Assembly: GCF_017591425.1 (NCBI RefSeq)
Contig: NW_024466599.1
Coordinates: forward strand, 73,078,501-73,142,500
Source: Ochotona curzoniae
Taxonomy: Eukaryota > Chordata > Mammalia > Lagomorpha > Ochotonidae
Length of the DNA: 64,000 nt
Direction: 5' to 3'
The position numbers and the translations under genes are program-made. Shown here piece by piece: positions 1 to 11,284 of the stretch (positions within the stretch are counted from its first letter, which is position 1; each line of letters opens with the position of its first letter). The notes beneath the pieces were generated by a model. That model saw nothing but the letters and a program-made list of their open reading frames with translations. It searched no databases and was not told the DNA's origin.

Positions 1-74
1 TGTCCTCGACTGCTTTCAAGGCGCATTCAAGGCGAGGACTTTAGCCGCTAGGCCATCGTGCTGGGCCCCGATAT
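1..74 (-). mobile_element. C-SINE head, truncated by window edge
   Basis: Reverse complement of the SINE 5' head: the plus strand reads 'gcgaggactttagccgctaggcc...gctgggccc', the mirror of gggccc-agc-...-ggcctagcggctaaagtcctcgcc. The piece 'tgtcctcgactgctttc' from the SINE middle lies directly beside the head, so roughly 100 bp between them is missing. The rest lies outside the window. Confidence 0.75.
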
Positions 75-103
75 CATCACTTTTAATAAAAATAATCTTG
101 GGC

Positions 104-265
104 CAGTGTGCCAGGATCCCATATGGGTGCTAGTTCTAATTCTGGAAACCCTGCTTTCCATCCAGCTCCCTGCTTGTGGCCTGGGAAGGCAGTCGAGGAC
201 GGCCCCAAGCCTTGGCACCCTGCACCTGTGTGGGAGACCAGGAAGAGCATCCCGGGGCACAGATG
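104..265 (+). mobile_element. C-SINE, 5' part only
   Basis: Plus-strand SINE from 'gggccagtgtgccaggatcccatatggg' through 'gcagtcgaggacggcccc' to 'gtgggagaccaggaagagc'. The initial 20-25 bp of the tRNA-like head is shortened, and the 3' third with the pyrimidine-rich end and A-tail is absent. The sequence from 265 to 398 is not recognisable SINE. Confidence 0.75.
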
Positions 266-398
266 GTGGCCCTCCTTCCTGCAGCTGTGCAGCTCTGTGG
301 GCGCAAGCCCTAGGCTCATAGTGGCTTACTTTGAGATCTAGAGAAGTTTCCTCAGCTTCTAAAGGCTTGGCCCCAGCAGCAGCTCATTAAAACATTTC

Positions 399-708
399 GG
401 GCCCGGCGCAGCAGCCTAGCGGCTAAAGTCCTTGCCTTGAAGGCGCCGGGATCCCATAAGGGCACCGGTTCTAATCCCAGTAGCCCCACTTCCCATCCAG
501 CTCCCTGCTTGTGGCCTGGAAAAGCAGTCGAGAACGGCCCAAAACTTTGGGATCCTGCACCCGCGTGGGAGACCTGGATTGGCACAGCACCGACCATGTT
601 GCGCTCACTTGGGCAGTGATTCATCGGACGGAAGATCTTCCTCTCTGTCCCTCCTCCTCCTCTCTGTATATGTGACTTTGCAATAAAAGCAAACCTTAAA
701 AAAAAAAG
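399..708 (+). mobile_element. C-SINE, near full length
   Basis: Starts with the complete head 'gggcccggcgcagcagcctagcggctaaagtcc', has a B-box-like GGTTCTAATCCC near 467 and ends with 'tttgcaataaaagcaaacctt' plus a ten-A tail. A short direct repeat, catttc, flanks it (393-398 and 709-714), consistent with a target-site duplication whose A-rich half merges with the tail. The middle reads 'aagcag/cagctccctgcttgtgg', the older of the two main subfamilies in this window. Apparent reading frames across it are SINE artefacts. Confidence 0.9.
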
Positions 709-1495
709 CATTTCAAAATAGGAGACCTGAGGCTCCACCCATCTGTGTCACTCAGGAAAATGTGCTGTGTACCTAGAATGCAAGCCCCAGCGTCAGCCTT
801 GCTTTAGGCAGTGGCTACGTTAGATAAAACAGACCTCCCGAATATGATGTGCATATTGATGTACAAAAGAGACATAGCGGCTGCTGGCTTTGACCTTGCA
901 TAGCATGCTCTATGTTCAATGACAACTTTTTCTGAAGCTACGTCTTTTACTAATCCCCTCTACTCCATTTGTCAATAGCTGGGCATATACATCTCAGGAA
1001 AATGTACACCAGCAAGTGATTCTTACTGGTGGGAACTTGGAAAAGATGGTAAGGAATCCTTTCTCTTCTAGCTGAGAAAGAGTAAAGACATTTGCTGGGT
1101 CCTAACAAAAGGGGCCACCGGGTGTGGGCAGGTGGAAGTCACAAAAGATTACATAGAAATCAAAGAATCACTGTCTGCTTAGAAGTGTCCAGCCACGTTC
1201 CCTTTTCTCAGCTGTAGATGTGTTCTGCTTTCTTATTTAAAGCCTCAGCATAGGCCATCACTGCGTTCAGGGAGATTTACAGAGACTGAAAATTGGTATG
1301 TGTTTGCCTTTCCTCTCGAGCTTTTTTTTTGTCCCTCCAACTGACCTGTCCTTTCTTTCCTAGCTCCTTGTTTTGCAACATGTATCTCCACCAAACTACT
1401 TTCAGCTTCCTAAACACATTCTACTTTTCCCCTTGTGTTGTGGCCTTTGTTTATTTTATTCTATCCCTGTCTGTTTTTTTCTAACACTGTCTGCT
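709..1495. other. Unique non-coding sequence
   Basis: No recognisable repeat or coding exon. Pyrimidine-rich stretches begin around 1310. Open frames here are short and T-rich, coding Phe/Leu/Ser runs, with no family resemblance. Confidence 0.5.
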
Positions 1496-1499
1496 AGGG

Positions 1500-1720
1500 G
1501 AAGCCCTCCTATTCAAAATTCTGGTCAGATATCAACTCCTTTGTGAAAAACTTCCTTTTTTTTTTTTTTTTCTCTCTCCAGCAAAACTGTATTCCCCACC
1601 AGCACTTTGTATATTTGTCACAATTAATGCTCCAGCGCGGGCATATTATAATTTACTCAACTCTGTCATTTATTCAGCTTTTATTCATTTTCTCCAATGT
1701 CCTTCTCCCTCTCGGGATGT
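1500..1720 (+). mobile_element. Possible L2 LINE 3' fragment
   Basis: The word order 'cagatatcaactcctttgtgaaaaacttcc ... cagcactttgtatatttgtcacaatt' resembles the mammalian L2 3' end ('...gtcacctcctctgtgaagccttccc...cagcactttgtacat...'). An 18-base T tract (about 1555-1573) interrupts it. Matched by memory of the consensus only. Confidence 0.4.
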
Positions 1721-1879
1721 CATCCACAGCGCTCCATTGCATTTATTGATCCTGTCTTTCCATCTCCCTCCAGTCTGCGAGGGTTTCTCAGACTTTCCTT
1801 GCTTTGGATGACCTTGAAATTGTTGAGGAATTCTGTGCATGCATTTTTGTGGACTGCCCTTGAATTTGGGTTTGTCTGC

Positions 1880-2230
1880 TATTTCTTTTTTTCAGGTGGA
1901 CGTTCAGTGAAGGTCACAGCGCGTGAGATCAAACGTCCATGTTATCGATATGACTTATCATTCATCGGGTTAGCCTTGGTTGCCCGGCTGGAGTAGTGCT
2001 TGCCGGGTCCTGCACTGCAAACTGACTTTTGCTCTCCTTTCCATGCTGAACAGGGAAATAAGGCTGCAGAGTTTGCAACTGACAATGAATTATTAATCCT
2101 CACCTGCTTCAGGAGGAGATATCTGCATGAATTAGTTGGGAACTTTTCTGCATGGAAATGTCTCTTATCTCCTTTTAATTGATTTATTCAACTATTAATT
2201 TTCTATCTATGATATATGGCTATTCACTTT
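1880..2230. other. Unique block, possible conserved non-coding element
   Basis: Non-repetitive sequence that keeps several CpGs in an otherwise CpG-poor context (cacagcgcgtgag, caaacgtcc, tatcgatatg, tcatcggg). It is followed by a homeodomain-site-like stretch with 'gaattattaatcc', 'gaattagttggg' and 'ttaattgattta'. An acceptor-like 'tttctttttttcag' ends at 1896 and is followed by a short open frame of about 33 codons with no recognisable protein similarity. I treat it as possible regulatory DNA, not an exon. Confidence 0.25.
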
Positions 2231-2936
2231 GCGTGTGAGTCCAGTCAAATTCTGGTTTGTTTTATCGCTCAGCTTTTCCACATTTTCAAGTTGGTACTTC
2301 TGTTGCTCTGGCATGAGCAGTACGGGGTGTGTGTGTGTGTGTGTTGATACTTCCCCAATTTCTTACTCTAAAAAAAAAATATTTCATCTTTGATGTTCTC
2401 TCACTTATTAAACCTTCAACAATTATCCATTTTAGGGAGTCTTAGTTTAGTCTTGTATTGGGGAAAACTACTCAAGCTATCATTTGGTACTGGGTATGTT
2501 TCTTGCTACTTGAGTTTGATTACTTTGTCTTCTCAAAGAACAAAAGTAGCAAATAATATGTATGCATTTGTACTGAACATGGCCAGGCATGTATCTGTCG
2601 TGGCTTCTATTTATCACATTCATACTATGCCAAACAACGGTTCCTACTGACACCTTTAACGTTCACCATCATCCTGGTGCTTGTTACCCTGACCTTTCCA
2701 CCACTCTGACCTGCAGCAAGCTAGTCTAAGAGTGAGAGGTTCTGCTCCTGGAATAACCTTCCACTGACATTTGTTCAACGCTAGAGTAGGTCTACGGTGA
2801 TTTCAGAATGGTTATAACAATCCTATGGGAACATTTTAATGACTATAATTCATTGTGAATGTATATTTTTCCACTTCATTCTATCTGGACATTTCCCAAG
2901 TTATTCAGGATTGCATCCTTTTTCTTGACCCTACAG
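2231..2936. other. Unique non-coding sequence with a short GT tract
   Basis: Contains (GT)9 at 2327-2344. Otherwise no repeat family, RNA gene or exon is apparent. Confidence 0.5.
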
Positions 2937-3293
2937 CGAGACATAGATTTTTTTAAAAAAAGATTTATTTTTATTATTTTGTTTATTGGAAAGGCAGATA
3001 TACAGAGAGGAGAGACAGAGAGGAAGATCTTCCGTCCGATGATTCACTCCCTAAGTGAGCACAACAGCCGATGCTATGCCGATCCGAAGCCAGGAGCTTC
3101 TTCCGGGTCTCCCACACGGGTGCAGGGTCCCAAAGCTTTGGGCCGTCCTCGACTGCTTTCCCAGGCCACAGGCAGGGAGCTGGAAGGGAAGCCGGGCTGC
3201 CTGGATAGAACCAGCGCCCATATGGGATCCCAGGCGTGCAAGGCGAGGACCTTAACCACTGCGCCACCACACCGGGCCCGAGACATAGATTTT
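2937..3293 (-). mobile_element. Young C-SINE with perfect target-site duplication
   Basis: Antisense SINE (body 2952-3278) beginning with A/T-rich tail 'aaaaaaagatttatttttatt' and ending '...accgggccc', flanked by a 15-bp perfect duplication cgagacatagatttt (2937-2951 and 3279-3293). It carries the young-type words 'gatgctatgccgatccgaagcc' and 'ggcagggagctggaaggg'. Intact ends and a clean duplication indicate recent insertion. Confidence 0.95.
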
Positions 3294-3477
3294 AAATGCA
3301 GTTAGGTCCTTTAATAACATTTTCCATCCATTCACGTATGACCTGCCTTCATCTTATCTATCAACACAGAAACAGGTATAGATGTAACATTTATATATTT
3401 ATCGATTTAAATCAGTATAATGTGTATAAACATATGACACATCTATATGCACACTACATATATAGTTTAAAAGTCCT

Positions 3478-3785
3478 TGGGGCTGACACAATGGCTCAGT
3501 TGGCTAATCTTTCTCCTGTAAGTGCCTGTATCTCTTATGGGCACCAATTCTTGTCCTGGCTGCTTCATTTCCCATCCTGGAAAAGCAGAGGAGGATGGCC
3601 CAATGCCTTGGGATCCTGCATCCATGTGACAGATACAGAAGAGGCTCTTGGCTCCTGGCTTTGGATTTGCTCAGCTTTTGTTGTGACCATTTGGGAAATA
3701 AGCAGTAGATGGAAGATCTTTCTGGTTCTTCTTCTTTCTGTGGACCTGCCTTTCCAATAAAAATAAATAAGTCCTTAAAAATAAA
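3478..3785 (+). mobile_element. C-SINE, 'ctcagttggctaat' subfamily
   Basis: Sense SINE with head 'ggggctgacacaatggctcagttggctaatctttctcctgtaagtgc', which differs from the 'ctagcggctaaagtcc' heads and resembles the 'ggctcactaggctaatcctcc' head of rabbit C-SINEs. It ends in 'tttccaataaaaataaataag'. A second copy of this head type lies at 34053. Confidence 0.85.
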
Positions 3786-5603
3786 TATATGAATATCCTT
3801 GCATTTCACCCAACCAAGCTCCTCTTCTTTCCAATAAGTATGTAGTAGTATCCATTCATATTTTAGCTTCCATTTCCTAGTAATGAAAGAAATTACGTAT
3901 TGTTTACATATTCATTTGCCATCTTCATAATTCTGTGGTGATTTATCTGTTCAGATATCCTGACAATTTTAAATGGAGTGATTTTTTTTTTACTGTTTAA
4001 AGAAGAAGTTCTTTATATGTTCTAGATTTAGTCCTTTATAACAACTATAATTTGTAGTTGCCCAGTCTATAACTTGTCTTTTAATTCTGTTATCAGTGTT
4101 TTCGTGGAAGAAACTTTTCTATTTTAACACAGTCAATTTATCCTTTCTATTGTTGTTGATACCTAAAATTCAGCACGATTCCTAATGTCCTATGTTATTC
4201 CTTAGTAGAATGACGGGTTTGCATTTTAAATTTAGGTATTTGATTCATTTTGAGTTAATTTACTGTAAGTAAGGTTGTCAATGTCAGTGGGCAGAGGCGT
4301 CTAGCTACTTCATTACCATTTGTCAGCTTTGATTACTGTAGATTTGCAGTAGTTTTGAAATAGGAAAGAGTGAGTGCTGGCATTTAATTATTGGCATGAT
4401 CGTTTGGGCAATTTGAGTTCCTTGTGTGTTTTTTATTATCAGCAAGTCCTCTTTAATAAATAATGCAAACAGAAAATTTGATAGAAATTCCTTTAGTGAG
4501 TGGATTAATTTGAAAGATATTGCCATCTTAACAAAAATAAATAATATAAATCATGAACATGGGGTGAGTTTCCACTTGTCTAGATGTTCTTAAAGTGGTT
4601 TTTAGTACATGATACACATATTTTGACTATTTTTGTCCAATTTTTCCCTAAGTGTAGTGTTCTTTTGCTGTTGTTATCTGTTTTTATTATGATTCTTAAA
4701 GTATTTGTTTCTTATGTACACAAGTACATTGATTTGGGATATATGATATTTAATTTGAAGCAGTTGTTAATTTCATTATGAGCTTTAGTAGTTTGGGTAT
4801 CTATTTTTAATATTTCTCATATGCAAAGGCAAAATATCTATAAAGAAAATTGGTTTTGTCGCTTCTTTCTGATATGGGTGACTTTTGTTATTTATCCTTT
4901 ATCTCTCCTGCAGAAACTTCAATAAAATATTAAATAGCAAGCATTTTTATTAGTATTTTGACATGTTTAAGTTTATAAATCCATCAGCTATTTAATTTTT
5001 ATTCATTTGGTGCCATTGGTTTTATTTTCCTAACAACGTATGCATTCTGTCAAACTGCCTAGTTCATTGTCGCAGTGTCCGTAGCTTTCTGTTGCGTTCA
5101 TTCGGATTTCTGTTGGAAAAGAAACATTTTACTTATTCTCCAGGATTGCCTTTTCTCCTATTCAACCTGGCAAAAATTCTCTCTACTGTTACAACTAATT
5201 ATTTTAGAGTGTTGTCTGAACTTTCCACAAACTAATTGCTCTTCTAGCTGTTTTTCTGATGCTGAAGGCTGCATGTGCAGATTGACCGATACTGTTGAAA
5301 TCTTTATTTTCGCTTTCAGTTCTGCTAGCTTTCAGTTCATATAGTTAGGGTCTTTTTATGACTAAGAATATGTATTTTTTGTGATTGTTGTCACTTCCTA
5401 ATTTATTGAATCTTCTGTCATTATAAAATGCAATTTTGTATCTAGCAATAGTTTTTTCATGGTGTATTTTGTCTGACAGTGTATGTATTTTTCATTGTCA
5501 GTTTTGTCTAATAACAATTAAATTACCTTCTGATCATTATTTGTATTTTTGTCTTTTCCTGTTTCTTTCAGCTTTGTGATTTGTTTTTGGATTAATCTAA
5601 ATT

Positions 5604-5965
5604 GATTAATCTGATCTTTTTTTAAAGATTTATTTTTATTATTTTTTTTTCATTGGAAAGGCGGATATACAGAGAGGAGAGACAGAGAGGAAGATCTTCC
5701 ATCCGATGATTCACTCCCCAAGTGAGTGCAACGGCTGATGCTATGCCGATCCGAAGCCAGGAGCCTCTTCCTGGTCTCCCACACGGGTGCAGGTTCCCAA
5801 AGCCTTGGGCCGTCCTCGACTGCTTTCCCAGGCCACAGGCAGGGAGCTGGAAGGGAAGCGGGGCTGCCGGGATTAGAACCGGCGCCCATATGGGATCCCG
5901 GGCGTGCAAGGCGAGGACCTTTAACCACTAGCGCCACCGCGCCGGGCCCGATTAATCTGATCTTT
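5604..5965 (-). mobile_element. Young C-SINE with perfect target-site duplication
   Basis: Antisense full-length SINE (body 5620-5949) inserted in the ancient L1. The 16-bp duplication gattaatctgatcttt lies at 5604-5619 and 5950-5965. The body is almost the same as the copy at 2952 by eye and has the same young-type words, so both come from a recently active source. Confidence 0.95.
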
Positions 5966-6364
5966 ATAGAGAGTGTATAGGTATATTTTTGTATTAGTTC
6001 ATTCTGGCAATCTCATTTTTAATTAGAATGCTTAATCCATTTAAATGCACTTTATTGTCCCATTTATTACCAGTTTTCTGTCAGCCATCTTCATATTTTT
6101 TTTTTTATTTTTACACCTTCCTTACTTTTCTCTTGCATTTACTTGATTTGTGCTACACAGATTATTTTCTGGAATACCATTTTAAATTCTTTTTCAAGTA
6201 TTTCACCATATTGCTTTTGCCATTTTTTTCATAGGTATCCCAAGGATTGCAATTACACAATTTTAATTGAACTTAAATTTAAATTAAATTTAAACTATTA
6301 AAGCTTTATAAAATTTCTGTCTGACGTAGTTCAGCTTTTCCCCTTTCCTTGTACTTGCACTCAT

Positions 6365-6695
6365 GCAAACTATGTTTTTTTAAAAAAAGATTTGCTTACA
6401 TATTTGGAAGAATTATGGGGTTGGGTGGAGAAACCTTGCACGTGTAAGTCAATTCCCTAAAAAGTGGTGGCAGCTTAGGGTGTGTCAGGCTAAAGCCAGA
6501 ATCGAGAATTCCATTCATGTCTTCCACACGCGTGGCAGGGGCCCAAGTTCTCGGACCATCCCTAATGTCTTTCCCTGGGAACTGAATCGAAAGTGGAGCA
6601 CCTGGGACTTGAACTTGTGGTCATATGGGATGCAGGTGTTACAGGTGACAACTTAACTCACTGAGCCACAATGCTGGACCCACAAATTGTATGTT
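6365..6695 (-). mobile_element. Old C-SINE, antisense
   Basis: Degenerate antisense SINE (body 6377-6681) from 'taaaaaaagatttgcttacatatttgga' to 'gagccacaatgctggaccc'. Flanks caaactatgttt (6365-6376) and caaattgtatgttt (6682-6695) look like a decayed target-site duplication. About one base in four differs from the young copies. Confidence 0.75.
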
Positions 6696-7262
6696 TATAG
6701 ACGATGTGCCTAGCAAGAGGTGTTGATGTGTTTCCATGGTTTAATACAGTTGTCTTGTAAGTTAGATAAGAAGAAAAAAATCAATATGAGACACACACCC
6801 ACCTGTATACTTGTGTTTTTCATTTCTTCATATAGCCGTTATTCACTGCCTGAATCTCTATTTCTGACTTTAAAATACTTATTATTTTGTGTACGAACAT
6901 TTGATATCTCACAAGGTTTTTTTTTTTTTTTTTTGGTTTTGCTTATCTGAGACTATCTTAACTTATTCCTCATTTTTGAAGGACAGGTTTGATAATTCAT
7001 TTTTTTTTCTTCCAGGGTTTCAATATGCGATTCTTCTGCTTTCTGGTCTTAGTTTTTATGATTAGAAATTCAATGATGATTTTACCGAAGAATCTTTATA
7101 TGTGACGATAACACTTGACTGTGTGAACCGACTCTCTGAAGCTCCTTGTGCTATTTCGAATCTCTCATTAGTCATTAAAATTGGCCAATTTCACTTGAGC
7201 TGTTTTACATTCACTGTTTTTTTTTTCAAATCTATGGTTAAACTTTTCTTCTTAATTATTTT

Positions 7263-7613
7263 TAGGGTTTTTTTTTTTTAAAGATTTATTTATTTTTATT
7301 GGAAAGGCTGATATACAGAGAGGAGGCGAGACAGAGAGGAAGATCTTCTGTCTGATGATTTACTCCCCAAGTGACCACAACTGCTGGAGCTGAGCTGATC
7401 CGAAGCCAGGAGCCAGGAGCTTCTTCTGGGTCTCCCACATGGGTACAGGGTCCCAAGGCTTTGGGCTGTGCTCGACTGCTTTCCCAAGTCACAAGCAGGG
7501 AGCTGGATGGAAAGCAGGAATACAGGGATTAGAACCTGCATCTACCTGGGATCCTGGTGCGTGCAAGGCGAGGACTTTAACCACTATGCTATCGTGCTGG
7601 GCCCTAGGGTTTT
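7263..7613 (-). mobile_element. C-SINE, antisense, older subfamily
   Basis: Body 7272-7604, from poly-T 'tttttttttttaaagatttatt' to 'atcgtgctgggccc', with 9-bp repeats tagggtttt at 7263-7271 and 7605-7613. It carries 'ctgctggagctgagctgatccgaagcc' and 'caagcagggagctggatgg', the words that separate it from the young group. Confidence 0.9.
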
Positions 7614-7920
7614 ATTTTTATATGTTTGAAAGGCACAATTACAGAAAGAGAGAAAAAGAGAGAGAGAGAGAGGGAGAGAGAGAAAGAGAGAAGTTCTTTT
7701 CTTTACCTGCTGTTTTAGTCTCCCCATAGCCAGAAACCTGGATATTCTCCCAGGTCTCTCCTATAGATACAAGGTCCCAAGCACTTGGGCCCTCTCCCAC
7801 TGTTTTGGCAGGCACCTTAGTGGGGCTGGCTCAGAAACAGCTGGATTTTGAGTTTGGGCTCACATGGGACGCAGGCACAGACGTCTGCCGTTTCACCTGA
7901 AGGACCACCATGCTGGCTTC
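7614..7920 (-). mobile_element. Ancient lagomorph SINE, antisense
   Basis: Directly abuts the preceding copy. It runs from 'tatatgtttgaaaggcacaattacagaaagagag' through a (GA)n block (7656-7688) and 'caaggtcccaagcacttgggccctctcccactgttttggcaggcac' to 'ggaccaccatgctggc'. 'caagcacttggg' and 'ggcacctta' mark the oldest SINE layer. Confidence 0.75.
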
Positions 7921-8150
7921 TTTAAATTTTTCATTAAATCTCTCATTTTTCAATTCCAAAACATCCTTTTTGTTATTTTTCTATAAATCCTATTCCTTTA
8001 TTGAAATTCTTTATATGATGAGATATTGTTTTCATAATCTGCTTTATTTACTTATTTACTCTTTTTCCGTCATCTAAACATATTTTAAATAATTGATGTT
8101 AATATTTGCAGCAAAGTCCAACACCAGGGCTTCATCATGGAGGATTTCCA

Positions 8151-9593
8151 TTGTTTAACAGTTTCATATGTACAAACATTGATATGTAACTGCTTTAAAT
8201 TTATTACTTTTGTTGACACTAGACATTACAAATAACATGAAGTGACATCTCTAGAAATCAGATCTCCTCTAAGATTTGTTATTTTTGCTTTTTATTTAGT
8301 CATTAATGTTGGATGACTTTTCTAACCATTTCTTCTTTTTTGTTTGACTCTCTTATTGTTGACAAGTTCTTAATAATCATCACTACATTTATTATTCTTC
8401 AAAATCAAATATTAAAGGTGTAACATTTTGATTATTTCAAGGATGGCTTGATTAACTTATCACTAAGAAAACATTTAATCCTTCAATTAGGTAATAATAA
8501 TGCAAATTTTAGCATAATCAGTGATTTCAGCAATGTGACAGGTATCTTTATATAATTTATCTTGTATGTATGACAATGTCACGTAAAATATTTTAAAAGT
8601 TACACATGGTAATAAGAAAGTATATCTACATATTCCATAGGTGAAAACTTGGAAGATAATTTGAAATTCATGTTCATAATATAATTTATTAATAGTTATT
8701 TATTGGTAATTAAGTTTAGGGTCTTTACAATGGTAATAATAGTCATAGCATAGATCCTTCATAAATATAACAGAATGACTCCAAGCTTGGACCATTTGTA
8801 TTTTGCTTGATTCTTTCCTGCTCTCACCCAAACTTTGAAGTCCCTAGCTTTCTCTTTCTGTGAATCTCAAAGTGTTTTTTTTAGATTCATTTTTCTTCAT
8901 GCTTCATGGTCTGTTTTCCAAAGTAAGTCACAAAGTTAAGCCCAGAATTAAGATGTGGAAAATCAGATGTCAAGGACAGAGTGATTCGAGGGAAGGAGAA
9001 GTGTGCAGTAGTTTGCAAGCTAATGTTCTTCCATAGCCATCTTACTGAGTGAATATTTCAAAGATGGCATTGATATTTCCAACTGTTGAATAACTTAATG
9101 TGCAATTAGTTTTGTGTTTTTTTTTTAAGTTGTTGCCTTGAAAGTGTAACGTGGTTGTTAAAGTTCCTTTTTGATTCTGAGGATATTGAGAAATACGATA
9201 AATTGATGCCACATGTATTACAGCAAAGTGATAATATTAGTTCCTCAACAGACCTTTTGCAGGTTGGAAATTTTAAACATGCAGTTGACGACAAAGCAAT
9301 TATTTCAGCCTTGAGTTGGTAACAGAAAAAATTGAACATGGACTATCGACATGAATATATCTTTTCCACTTGAAGAGGAACATACAGGATGACGTATGCT
9401 TTTTAAAATGTGTAAATGCTCTGTGTGGCATAGAACTGGTACAACAGCAGCAATTAGATTAATCAGGCTCAAAGAGGCTCCCTGACTGCACCATGTAAAG
9501 TCAGAGGGCCTGGAAGAGAACTGGGCACTGGGTGGTTTTTACTAGGTACCGAGTGAATTTTAATTAATAACATTTGCACTAGAAAAGCCACAG
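8151..9593. other. AT-rich unique sequence
   Basis: No SINE and no convincing gene. The longest frame, on the minus strand at about 9106-9339, encodes a low-complexity peptide of 77 residues without recognisable similarity. The start of the block may still be decayed L1. Confidence 0.5.
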
Positions 9594-9744
9594 ATTTATA
9601 TATATTATATATATAATATAACATATTCATATGTTATATTATGAATATAATATAATATTCATATATATATGAATATGTAATATATTTTATATACATATAT
9701 ATAAATATATATAATTATATCATCATATATATATATATATAAAA
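9594..9744. repeat. AT-rich microsatellite with palindromes
   Basis: About 150 bp composed almost entirely of TA/TATAT units, with self-complementary segments such as 'tataatataacatattcatatgttatatta', then 'aatattcatatatatatgaatat', and a final (AT) run before 9742. Expected to be length-variable and able to form hairpins or cruciforms. Confidence 0.9.
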
Positions 9745-10957
9745 TTTCTTTGCCTGCTCTTGATATAGCATTGAAACGACAGGCTTGTGAGTTTTAATGT
9801 CTTCGACTGATGCAACAGTTGAATAAGCTATAAATCTGCAAAGTTTCCTTGAGCAAAGTTTATGTAAAGAGGTGAACTCAGATTGTGCTTGTGAAACTAG
9901 TATTATCAGAGTTGATGAGGTATGGCTTCCACTCGTAAATGACTCTCACCTTTAGACTCAGTTAGACATGGCATTCTAACTGCCATGAAGTTAGAATTCC
10001 TTGGTTCATCAGTAGCATTCACAGGTTGGAGTACAATGAACTAGTTTCTGCCTTCATTCAACTGCTGAACTGCTTTATTCTTTTCTCTCATTTGCCAACT
10101 CTGCCTGGCGGTCAAAATGGTACCAGTTATTAATGAAGGCCAATGGCAACCATGACTGCATGGGGTGCCATGTCTCATCTGTCATGAGGAATCTGTCACC
10201 TCCCTCCTTGTCAAAAGGTAAATTAAATTAGATTAATACAAATTTCCAGTTTTGCCCCCAAGTAAAGGCCTGCATCCTCCCTAGGCATCGCCTGACCCAT
10301 CCTGACTTGAGAGAAGCTCAGTGTCTTTCAAACATCATTTGGAGAGAGCATGTCTGTCTCCCTGGGTCATTATTCTTCACATTCACTTATTTTTCATGGA
10401 CCATAGGCTAGATAATCTAGTCCTCCTTTGGGGGTGTTAATTAAGAAGAGTATCCAAAATTAATCAGCAGACTCACTAGGGCGAAGGGCAACTGTCGGAA
10501 GATCTCCATATAGAACTATTCTTGGTGTGGGGAGCGAAGCCTTCGGCAATCAGCGAAAAGCAAAGAAATGCACAGACGGCAATGTGACACAAAAATTCAT
10601 ATATATATGCAAGTATACACTCATTTTTCTTGTCAGCTTGTCAACTTTAATTATAAAGGTTGATTTGCTATTTGGCAGATCTCAACATTGTAGATGTTGA
10701 CCATTTGAAAAGCATCATATGGTCAATGTCTTAAAAGAACAATGCAACAAGAAAGCAATGGATGAGTGACACGTTTTAAGTCAACACTGAGCCCAAACGT
10801 GAATGAATTGTAGTTGTTCTATAAAAATTGTGTTCTCTCCCCAAGAAAAACAATGTATTTGTCAATAACAAAGTGTTCATATTGAATGAAAATCTATGAT
10901 TGATTAGATGCATTTTTCACCATTGCTTTTGTACTGTTCTTTTCCGAAGTCTCTTGC
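9745..10957. other. Unique non-coding sequence
   Basis: SINE-free. Contains 'gggtgttaattaagaagagtatcc' near 10432 and a CpG-keeping stretch near 10540 ('ggagcgaagccttcggcaatcagcgaaaag') that includes the small palindrome cgaagccttcgg. No exon or RNA gene recognised. Confidence 0.45.
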
Positions 10958-10961
10958 TTTT

Positions 10962-11238
10962 TAATTTTGGAAGGCAAGAAGAGAGAAAAAGAGACAGAGA
11001 TACCACCCATGGTTTATTTCCTGGATACCTGAAATAGTCCACGCTGGACCAGGTCACACTTAGAAATCCATCCAGGTCTTTCCCATGTAATTGATTTAAC
11101 CATCATCCACTGTCCTTCAAGATCTGCATTACCACGAAGCTGGATCAGAGGCGGGGGCAGGCCTTGACCTCAGCCATTAAGTACAGGATACAAGTGTCCA
11201 AAGAAGGAATCTAACCCATCGCACCATAACACAATTGC
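10962..11238 (-). mobile_element. Old degenerate SINE, antisense
   Basis: Follows the SINE plan loosely: 'ggaaggcaagaagagagaaaaagagacagagata' (3' end, antisense), 'ccatccaggtctttcccatgtaa' and 'ggatacaagtgtccaaagaaggaatctaacccatcgcaccataacac' (head). No flanking duplication is visible. Confidence 0.6.
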
Positions 11239-11284
11239 GAGTCTGCTTTTTATGTCTCTTAGTTTTTGTTGTTGTTGTTTTGTT

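Larger units (their letters stand above)
3950..8150 (-). mobile_element. Ancient L1, antisense, split by SINEs
   Basis: The plus strand follows the word order of an antisense old L1 (L1M/HAL1-like): 'gtctataacttgtcttttaattctgtt' and 'ttcattttgagttaatttactgtaagtaagg' near 4060-4275; 'tttgattactgtagatttgcagtagttttgaaatagg' near 4328; 'gtattttgtctgacagtgtatg' near 5465; 'gaatgcttaatccatttaaatgcac' near 6026; 'aggattgcaattacac' near 6242; 'cctcatttttgaaggacaggtttgataattca' near 6968; 'tttttcaattccaaaacatcc' near 7944. No open frame survives. SINEs at 5620, 6377, 7272 and 7614 interrupt it. Boundaries are approximate and sub-parts could be separate elements. Confidence 0.6.

Noticed and set aside
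1697..1996. Acceptor-like pyrimidine tract and frame ending VKVTAREIKRPCYRYD
   Set aside because: No donor or matching exon nearby, no known protein similarity; kept only as possible conserved non-coding DNA.
2859..3305. 148-codon open frame
   Set aside because: Most of it is the antisense young SINE; the same peptide text recurs in the frames over other SINE copies.
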